Below are positions 50,159 to 55,663 of a DNA stretch of 55,663 nt, one piece after another. The notes under the pieces were generated by a model. It saw only the letters and a list, made by a program, of their open reading frames with translations. It searched no databases and had not been told where the DNA came from. Source of the stretch: Streptomyces hyderabadensis (GTDB lineage Bacteria; Actinomycetota; Actinomycetes; Streptomycetales; Streptomycetaceae); NCBI RefSeq assembly GCF_020404845.1, contig NZ_JAIOJZ010000051.1, positions 1-55,663 on the forward strand, written 5' to 3'. The stretch's first letter is position 1; each line of letters starts with the position of its first letter. Position numbers and translations under genes: made by a program.

Positions 50159-51583
50159 ATGTCCCAGCCCCCTGCCCTCTCGCGCCGTCTGCTCCTCGGC
50201 TCGGCCGCCGCCACCGGCGCACTCGCCGCCGGGATCGGGGCCGCCGCCCCGTCCGCGTCGGCGGCGGACGCGCCCTCGCCCCGCCGCAGGCCCGGCCAGA
50301 AGTCGATGATCGGCGTGCCCTTCGCCGCCCACGGAACCGTCCGCGTCGCCGTCATCGGCCTCGGCAACCGGGGCGGCGGCATGATCACCGGCTGGGCGGC
50401 CGTGCCCGGCTGCACCGTGACCGCCGTCTGCGACATCCGCGCCGACCGGGCCGAGCGGGCCGCCGCCCGCCTGGAGAGCAAGGGCCACCCGCGCCCCGCC
50501 GAATACGGGGGCTCCGCCGACGCCTACGCCCGGATGCTGCGCCGCGACGACATCGACCTGGTGTACGTCGCCACGCCCTGGGAGTTCCACTACGAGCACG
50601 GCCGGGCCGCGCTCCTCAGCGGCAGGCACGCCGTCGTGGAACTGCCCATCGCGACGGAACTGCGCCAGCTGTGGGACCTCGTCGACACCTCCGAGCGCAC
50701 CCGCAGGCACATGCTCCTGTCCGAGAACTGCAACTACGGCCGCAACGAACTGGCCATGCTCAAGGCGGCGCACGACGGCCTGTTCGGCGACCTCACCAAC
50801 GGCCACGGCGGCTACCTGCACGACCTGCGCGAACTCCTCTTCTCGGACACCTACTACACCGACTCCTGGCGGCGGCTGTGGCACACCCGCAGCACCGCCT
50901 CCTTCTACCCGATGCACGGTCTCGCCCCGATCGCCGCGGCCATGGACGTCAACCGCGGCGACCGCATGACCACCCTGCGCGCCACCGCGACCGCCCCGAA
51001 GGGGCTGGCCGACTACCGGGCCCGCTTCGTCCCGCGCGACCACCCCTCCTGGAAGGAGACCTACATCAACGGTGACCTGGTCACCTGCATGATCGAGACC
51101 GCGCGGGGCAGGACGATCCGGGCGGAGCACGACGTGAGTTCGCCCCGCCCCTACAGCCGGATCAACACCCTCGCCGGCAGCCGCGGCATCGTCGAGGACT
51201 ACGCCGGTCCGGCCCCGACCGGCGCCCGCATCTACGTCGAGCCGGACCACAGCGGCCACACCTGGCGCGACTTCGAGGGCTACCGCAAGGAGTACGACCA
51301 CTGGCTGTGGCAGAAGGTCGGCGACGACGCCGCGAACAACGGCGGCCACGGCGGCATGGACTACGTCCTGCAGTGGCGCACCGTCCAGCTGATGCGCGCG
51401 GGTCTGGTGCCGGACATCGACGTCTACGACTCGGCCGCCTGGTGCTCGCCCGTCCCGCTCAGCGTCACCTCGCTGGCCAGGGGCGGCCGCCCCGTCGAGA
51501 TCCCGGACTTCACCCGGGGCGCGTGGCGGGAGCGCAGGCCGGGACTGGACTCGACGCCCACCGACATGCCGCCCGTGGGCTGA
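50159..51583 (+). CDS. Gfo/Idh/MocA oxidoreductase fold, GH109-like alpha-N-acetylgalactosaminidase
   Basis: A 474-residue protein with a Tat signal (LSRRLLLGSAAATGALAAG, cleaved near ASAAD at about 36). The NAD-binding Rossmann start VRVAVIGLGNRGGG lies at about 61-74. Then come VYVATPWEFHYEHG, SENCNYGRNELAMLK and the C-terminal NNGGHGGMDYVLQWR. These features match GH109, the NAD-dependent alpha-N-acetylgalactosaminidases, more than sugar dehydrogenases of the same fold. The Tat path would export it folded with bound NAD. GAGGAG lies 11 bases before the ATG. With GH114 and GH4 nearby it supports a galactosamine-polymer theme. GH109 activity itself is unproven. Confidence 0.82.
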   Translation: MSQPPALSRRLLLGSAAATGALAAGIGAAAPSASAADAPSPRRRPGQKSMIGVPFAAHGTVRVAVIGLGNRGGGMITGWAAVPGCTVTAVCDIRADRAERAAARLESKGHPRPAEYGGSADAYARMLRRDDIDLVYVATPWEFHYEHGRAALLSGRHAVVELPIATELRQLWDLVDTSERTRRHMLLSENCNYGRNELAMLKAAHDGLFGDLTNGHGGYLHDLRELLFSDTYYTDSWRRLWHTRSTASFYPMHGLAPIAAAMDVNRGDRMTTLRATATAPKGLADYRARFVPRDHPSWKETYINGDLVTCMIETARGRTIRAEHDVSSPRPYSRINTLAGSRGIVEDYAGPAPTGARIYVEPDHSGHTWRDFEGYRKEYDHWLWQKVGDDAANNGGHGGMDYVLQWRTVQLMRAGLVPDIDVYDSAAWCSPVPLSVTSLARGGRPVEIPDFTRGAWRERRPGLDSTPTDMPPVG

Positions 51584-51618
51584 GCACGGCGCGCGGGGCG
51601 TGTCGAGACCCCGGCGCC

Positions 51619-52371
51619 CTACCGCGTCAGTACCTCCTCCGGGCCCATGACGACCACCGGTCCCTTCGCCGGGTCCAGCGCGGTGAGCAGCGCGCGCATG
51701 TGCTCCTCGCTCAGCGACACGCAGGCGTTGGTCGGCCCGTCGTGGTCCACGTGGATCCAGACCCCGCCCCCCTTGTCCTCACCCAGGGGGCGGGTCTTGT
51801 CCAGCGGGGTGGTGCCGGGCACCCGGTTGTAGTCGATGGCGACCACGTAGTCGAACGAACCCTCCAGGGGCTCGCCCAGGTGCCCGGTGCCCGAAACGGA
51901 GAACTCCGGGTCCTCGTCGTAGGGGAGCAGGGTGCCCGGATCGGGCAGCCGGCCGCCGGCGTCGCTGAGGCCGAAGACTCCGATGGGCGTGTGCAGGTCG
52001 CCCGCCTCGTGGTCGTCGGTCCAGCCGCGCAGACCGTTGTGCGCGGGCCAGGGACCGGCGACCGCGCGCCAGCCCTCGGCCGGGTACTGCTCGTAGAGCA
52101 CCACCTGGGCCCGGGAGGAGCTCCCGGTCTCGCCGGTGACCACCAGGGCCTGCCGGGTGCCGTCCGGGAGACGCTCCCGCATGACGGGCCCGACCCCGGG
52201 CAGCGGGCGGGGGAAGGAGCGCGGGGGAGCGGGGCGCGGGGCCGCGGAACTCCCGGGTGCGTGCGCGTCCTGCGAGGAGGCGCCCGCGTGCTCCCGGGCG
52301 CAGCCGGTGGCCAGCACGCCGGTGCACATGACAGTGCCGATCACCAGGGCCAGCGCTTTGCTGACGGTCAT
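51619..52371 (-). CDS. L,D-transpeptidase-like (YkuD) lipoprotein
   Basis: A 250-residue protein with a lipoprotein signal (LALVIGTVMCTGVLATGC, lipid Cys24), a short Ser/Pro-rich linker and a YkuD-like catalytic domain. The active-site segment is HVDHDGPTNACVSLSEEHM, with His and the nucleophile Cys. The domain differs from canonical L,D-transpeptidases in spacing, resembling a group often called L,D-peptidoglycan transpeptidase YkuD (ErfK/YbiS/YcfS/YnhG-like). It would act on cell-wall peptides outside the membrane. The ATG at 52371 with GGAG seven bases upstream is preferred over the ATG at 52404, which has none. The neighbouring cold-shock gene is divergent. Confidence 0.82.
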   Translation of the reverse strand: MTVSKALALVIGTVMCTGVLATGCAREHAGASSQDAHAPGSSAAPRPAPPRSFPRPLPGVGPVMRERLPDGTRQALVVTGETGSSSRAQVVLYEQYPAEGWRAVAGPWPAHNGLRGWTDDHEAGDLHTPIGVFGLSDAGGRLPDPGTLLPYDEDPEFSVSGTGHLGEPLEGSFDYVVAIDYNRVPGTTPLDKTRPLGEDKGGGVWIHVDHDGPTNACVSLSEEHMRALLTALDPAKGPVVVMGPEEVLTR

Positions 52372-52592
52372 ATCGATCTCCGACTCCGTGGGTGGACTCT
52401 TCATAGCTAGACCACTTCAGGAACCGGGTTGTGCGCAGGCCTCGCCGTCTCCCCCGGATGGCGCAGCGGCGACCCGCGCGGCGGCGGCCGACGGCTCAGG
52501 TCGGCAACATGCTTCCCGCTCGGACCCCTTACTCACTGGTGGGGCTCGGACATGCCGTGTAGCGTCAGCAGCAGATGTCGTGGTTCGCCCAG

Positions 52593-52618
52593 ACCGCCCG
52601 CGCACCAGTGCGGGCGGT
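52593..52618 (+). promoter_or_regulatory. Stem-loop in the cold-shock gene leader
   Basis: ACCGCCCGC (52593-52601) pairs with GCGGGCGGT (52610-52618), a 9-bp stem with an eight-base loop followed by TT. It lies about 85 bases before the csp ATG in a region with no upstream rightward gene, so it is probably in the 5' leader. The 330-base gap 52372-52701 has no gene. Confidence 0.6.
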
Positions 52619-52701
52619 TTGCTGTGCAATGCCGGAGGACCAGGACGACCACCTCCGGGTTCGCGCGGTGCGGATCCGATCACGGCTGAAAGGCAAAAGG
52701 C

Positions 52702-52905
52702 ATGGCCAGCGGAACCGTCAAGTGGTTCAACTCCGAAAAGGGCTTCGGCTTCATCGCGCAGGACGGCGGCGGCCCCGACGTCTTCGCGCACTACTCCAAC
52801 ATCAACGCGACGGGCTACCGCGAGCTGCAGGAAGGCCAGGCCGTCACCTTCGACATCACCCAGGGCCAGAAGGGCCCGCAGGCGGAGAACATCAACCCCG
52901 CCTGA
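52702..52905 (+). CDS. Cold-shock protein (CspA family)
   Basis: A 67-residue single cold-shock domain, MASGTVKWFNSEKGFGFIAQ onward, with RNP1 (KGFGFI) and RNP2 (VFAHY) and the family's usual length. It binds single-stranded RNA and DNA as a chaperone in the cytoplasm. Streptomyces carry several such genes. The ATG follows AAAGGC, a modest ribosome-binding site. A structured leader upstream and a very strong terminator downstream bracket it as a single-gene transcript. Control by temperature through the leader is plausible but not shown. Confidence 0.96.
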   Translation: MASGTVKWFNSEKGFGFIAQDGGGPDVFAHYSNINATGYRELQEGQAVTFDITQGQKGPQAENINPA

Positions 52906-52921
52906 CCGGGAGACCGCCGAA

Positions 52922-52967
52922 CAGGGCGGGGCTCCGGGGAACACTCGTTTCCCGGGGCCCCGCCCTG
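52922..52967. terminator. Long hairpin terminator after csp
   Basis: A 21-bp stem (52922-52942 with 52947-52967) containing two G-U type pairs and a four-base loop, ACTC. It starts 17 bases after the csp stop and lies 39 bases from the convergent methyltransferase stop, so it can serve both strands. Confidence 0.85.
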
Positions 52968-53005
52968 CGGCACGTCGTCCTCCCGGCCCGGCGCGGGTCA
53001 GGACG

Positions 53006-53821
53006 TCACGGCTTGCGGGCGAGTCCGCCGTGTTCGCCGATCAGCTCGGGGGCGTCGGCGCCCTCCTCCGGACGCCACCGGGTCACCGGGACCACGCCGG
53101 GCTCCACCAGCTCCAGACCGTCGAAGAACGACGTGATCTGCTCGACGGTGCGCAGGACGTACGGCGCCGCGCCGCTCTCGTTGTAGGCGTCCTGAGCCCG
53201 GTCGAACTCCGGGTCGATGCCCCGCGAGCCGTCGTTGACCGAGAGGTAGCTGCCGGACGGCAGAGCCGCCATCAGCCGGGTGACGACGGAACGCGCCCGG
53301 TCGTAGTCGGGGATGTGGCCCAGGATGTTGCTGAGGATCAGGGCGACGGGCTTGTCGAAGTCCAGTGTCTCGGCGGCCGCCGCGAGGACGGTGTCGGGGT
53401 CGAGCACGTCGGAGTCGATGTACGCGGTCGCGCCCTCGGGGGCCGAGTACAGCAGCGCACGGGCGTGGGCGAGGACCATGGGGTCGTTGTCGACGTAGAC
53501 GATCCGGGTCTCGGGCGCGATCCGCTGGGCCACCTCATGGGTGTTGTCGGCGGTCGGCAGACCGGTTCCGATGTCGAGGAACTGCCGGATGCCCGCCTCG
53601 GCGACCAGATGGGTGATGTTGCGGCGCAGGAACGCGCGGCTGCTGCGGGCGATGGTGACGATGCCGGGGAAGACGGCGGTGTACGCGTCCCCGGCCTGCT
53701 CGTCGACCGGGTAGTTGTCCTTCCCGCCCAGCCAGTAGTTCCAGATCCGGGCCGAGTGCGGCACCGAGGTGTCGATGTTCTGCTGCGCGGCGTGGCCGGG
53801 AGTCGTCGAGGGGTCGCTCAT
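53006..53821 (-). CDS. SAM-dependent methyltransferase (DUF574/Methyltransf_19)
   Basis: A 271-residue protein of the actinobacterial Methyltransf_19 family. It opens with NIDTSVPHSARIWNYWLGGKDNYPVD, the hallmark start (about 16-41). The SAM-binding motif I is FLDIGTGLPT, followed by IVYVDNDPMVLAHA, ILSNILGHIPDY and SGSYLSVNDGSRG. Many streptomycetes have dozens of copies; their substrates are unknown. The family-typical start fixes the ATG at 53821. It lies 101 bases after a tetR gene on the same strand, so co-transcription is possible but not certain. Confidence 0.92.
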   Translation of the reverse strand: MSDPSTTPGHAAQQNIDTSVPHSARIWNYWLGGKDNYPVDEQAGDAYTAVFPGIVTIARSSRAFLRRNITHLVAEAGIRQFLDIGTGLPTADNTHEVAQRIAPETRIVYVDNDPMVLAHARALLYSAPEGATAYIDSDVLDPDTVLAAAAETLDFDKPVALILSNILGHIPDYDRARSVVTRLMAALPSGSYLSVNDGSRGIDPEFDRAQDAYNESGAAPYVLRTVEQITSFFDGLELVEPGVVPVTRWRPEEGADAPELIGEHGGLARKP

Positions 53822-53922
53822 GGGTACGGTCCGTCTTTCAGCCGAGGCGTGGGTGCTTGACCACAACCTACGTGGCAACGGGGCCTTTCCGTACCCCGGT
53901 TGGCCGACGGAGCCGGGCGGGA

Positions 53923-54504
53923 CTAACCGGCGCCCACCGCGCCGCGCGCGGACAGGGTGCGGAGCACGTCGAAGCACTCGGCGAGCAGCGGCCGCAGCGG
54001 TCGCCCCTGCCCCTCGTCCATCCAGCGCCCGAAGGCGACCTTGAGCACGCCGACCGCCGACTCGGCGGTCAGCAGCGCCGTCAGTTCGCCCACACCGCGC
54101 TCGCGCAGCGCGTCGGCGAGCGCGGCGGACAGCGACGCGAGCTTGATCAGTTCCCGCTCCCGCAGCTCGGTGTTGGCGTCGATGACGCCCTGCCGTTGGC
54201 GGACCAGGTCGCCGCGCTCCTCGAAGACGCCCGCCGCGGTGTCGAGGGCGGCGGTCACCGCCTCCAGCGGCGTCGCCGTCGCGGGCGCCGCCGCCACGGC
54301 GCCCACGCACAGCTCCTCCAGCCGTCCGGAGCCGCCGAAGAGCACCTCCCGCTTGTCGGCGAAGTGCCGGAAGAACGTCCGCTCCGTCAGCCCCGCACGC
54401 TGGGCGATGTCGGCCACCGGGGTCTGTTCGTAGCCGCGTTCCACATACAGCTCCAGTGCCGCCTGCTCCAGGCGGCCGCGCGCGTTCGGCTCCCATCGAC
54501 CCAT
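53923..54504 (-). CDS. TetR-family transcriptional regulator
   Basis: A 193-residue regulator. The TetR helix-turn-helix lies at about 10-55 (AALELYVERGYEQTPVADIA, LTERTFFRHFADKREVLFGG), and a helical ligand/dimer domain fills the rest. No ribosome-binding site precedes the ATG; the promoter-like TAGACT lies just upstream, so the mRNA may be leaderless. A palindrome, GACAG-CCA-CTGTC (54523-54535), overlaps the promoter and is a likely self-operator. The methyltransferase gene follows on the same strand. The ligand is unknown. Confidence 0.9.
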   Translation of the reverse strand: MGRWEPNARGRLEQAALELYVERGYEQTPVADIAQRAGLTERTFFRHFADKREVLFGGSGRLEELCVGAVAAAPATATPLEAVTAALDTAAGVFEERGDLVRQRQGVIDANTELRERELIKLASLSAALADALRERGVGELTALLTAESAVGVLKVAFGRWMDEGQGRPLRPLLAECFDVLRTLSARGAVGAG

Positions 54505-54510
54505 GCCGCG

Positions 54511-54535
54511 AGTCTACGTGAGGACAGCCACTGTC
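54511..54535 (-). promoter_or_regulatory. tetR promoter with palindromic operator
   Basis: GACAG (54523-54527), CCA, then CTGTC (54531-54535) is a perfect 5-bp dyad. On the minus strand TAGACT (54516-54511) resembles a -10 element seven bases before the ATG. This places the operator in the -35/-10 spacer and suggests a leaderless, self-repressed message. Confidence 0.5.
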
Positions 54536-54580
54536 ATGAGCACGGGAGCGAGCCCCGGGAGACCAGGCGGCCCCGGTGGC

Positions 54581-55663
54581 TCACCCGCCGCCCGGCTCCG
54601 GGCCGCCGAGGACCGCGACGGCCAGGGGCCGCTCGCCCACCGGGAGCCGGGTCACCCGGCCGGAGCCGAGGTCGACGACGCTCAGGCCGTTCCAGTAGCC
54701 GTCGCGGGTGAAGCCGCCGGAGACGTAGGCGGTGCCGCCGTCGGCGGAGAGCGTGACGGTCTCGTGCGGGCCGTCCAGCGGGACGACCCGTTCGCCGCCG
54801 CCGGGAGCGCGCACGGTCAGGGACGGGCCGTCGTCCTCGGACGGGTCGATCGGGCCGGTGCCCACCACGTAGAGCGTGCCGTCGAGACCCGCCGTGATGC
54901 CGTGCTGGTGGGTGTTGGCGGTCATGTCCTCGATCCGGACCCGGCCGGTGGCGGGGTCGACCACCGCGAGCCGCTCGCCCTCGAAGGGCAGCAGCAGCGC
55001 GCCGTCGGCGGGGCGCACGGCGGTGTAGTGCGGCTTGAGCCAGGAGCCGAGCCCGCCCTCGGTGCCGTACGGGGCGACCTCGATGCGGCGCGCCGTCCAG
55101 TCGCGGGTGTCGACGACGCTCACGTCGAAAGAGTCGTGGTTGGTCGCGTAGACCTGCCGCCCGTCGCGCGAGACGTCGACGTCGAAGGGCCGGCGACCGG
55201 CCGGCACGACCCGCGTGACCTGCCGTCGACCGGTGTCGACGACCTCCAGCGTGCCGTCGCCGCCGGGGACGTTGACCCCGACGTAGACGCGGCTGCCGTC
55301 CGGGGACAGGGCGATGCCCATGCCGCCGCCCCGGTACTCGCCGCTCGTCACCGGGCCCGTGTCCGTCCGGTAGGGGATCAGGGCGGTGCGCTCGCGGGTG
55401 CGGGTGTCCACGACGGCCACGCCCTCCGCGGTCGCCACCCAGGCCGTGCCGTCCTCGCCCAGGGCGATCCCGTACGGCGCCGCCCCCACCCGCACCGAGC
55501 CCAGGTCGGCCGCCCGGCCCCGTCCGGCGGGGTCGACGAAGGTGACGGTGTCCGCGCCGAAGTCCGTGACCAGCAGGGTGCCTTCCGGCGTGCGTGCCGG
55601 GGCGCCGCCGGCGTCGGGCGTGCGCGGGGCCGTGGTGGCGGGCGGGGCGGACACCGGGGGCGC
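54581..55663 (-). CDS. YncE-like YVTN beta-propeller protein, 5' part cut by window edge
   Basis: At least 360 residues; the frame stays open through the right edge, so the start, and probably a signal peptide, lies outside. Regular blades of about 45 residues are seen: LLVTDFGADTVTFVDPAGRG, GIALSPDGSRVYVGVNVPGG, PFDVDVSRDGRQVYATNHDS and VTLSADGGTAYVSGGFTRDG. This is the YVTN/YncE type of seven-bladed propeller, usually secreted. A Pro/Ala/Thr-rich stretch at the visible N-terminus looks like a linker. No enzymatic motif is visible. Its stop lies 76 bases from the divergently placed tetR region. Function unknown. Confidence 0.8.
   Translation of the reverse strand, partial: APPVSAPPATTAPRTPDAGGAPARTPEGTLLVTDFGADTVTFVDPAGRGRAADLGSVRVGAAPYGIALGEDGTAWVATAEGVAVVDTRTRERTALIPYRTDTGPVTSGEYRGGGMGIALSPDGSRVYVGVNVPGGDGTLEVVDTGRRQVTRVVPAGRRPFDVDVSRDGRQVYATNHDSFDVSVVDTRDWTARRIEVAPYGTEGGLGSWLKPHYTAVRPADGALLLPFEGERLAVVDPATGRVRIEDMTANTHQHGITAGLDGTLYVVGTGPIDPSEDDGPSLTVRAPGGGERVVPLDGPHETVTLSADGGTAYVSGGFTRDGYWNGLSVVDLGSGRVTRLPVGERPLAVAVLGGPEPGGG

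Overview
The window reads as a chromosomal piece of a Streptomyces species. Nearly every reading frame has a very high G+C third position, GTG starts are common, and the gene set is typical of the genus: furA-katG, a CebR-type box, a DUF475/DUF350 pair, Tat-type secreted carbohydrate enzymes and a Methyltransf_19 methyltransferase. From memory it resembles the left part of the S. coelicolor chromosome that carries furA-catC, rpmG3-rpmJ2 and a pyruvate carboxylase gene; this was not checked by alignment. I see no rRNA, tRNA, CRISPR array, prophage or insertion sequence.

Layout. (1) 1-4954: an iclR-pepE pair diverges from a DUF1177 / NCS1 permease / M20 hydrolase operon, apparently an uncharacterised catabolic unit. 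(2) 4971-5429: zinc-free paralogues of ribosomal proteins L33 and L36 behind a perfect SigR-type promoter, closed by a terminator. (3) 5493-9202: two polyprenyl diphosphate synthases, a 94-residue protein and an Lcp/MpaB-like (DUF2236) oxygenase, an attractive uncharacterised isoprenoid unit. (4) 9313-16636: a WGR beta-propeller protein, DUF350 and DUF475 membrane proteins, the furA-katG oxidative-stress operon, an APH-like phosphotransferase and a small protein. (5) 16579-20964: a MerR regulator divergent from a double alpha/beta-hydrolase, then a membrane-fused molybdopterin oxidoreductase. (6) 21106-22573: a secreted GH5-CBM2 enzyme under a perfect CebR-type palindrome. (7) 22601-26184: a two-component system between a Pro/Thr-rich anchored protein and a CAP-domain secreted protein. 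(8) 26661-32727: an ACP-KS-AT set followed by pyruvate carboxylase. (9) 32805-40963: a discoidin/beta-helix secreted protein, a CYTH-CHAD protein, an M23 peptidase and a large HATPase-PAS-GAF-PP2C signalling protein. (10) 41237-51583: GH114, an ABC sugar importer, GH4, a CBM-GH16 protein, a HutC/DasR-type GntR regulator and a GH109-like protein. Together these suggest uptake and breakdown of a galactosamine-containing polymer. (11) 51619-55663: an L,D-transpeptidase lipoprotein, a cold-shock protein with a structured leader, a methyltransferase, a TetR regulator and a partial YncE-like propeller.

The genes serve three broad themes: polymer and peptide scavenging with matching regulators, oxidative/zinc stress, and lipid or isoprenoid building. 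Functional names rest on motifs read by eye. Start codons were chosen by ribosome-binding site and family fit. All pathway proposals are inference.
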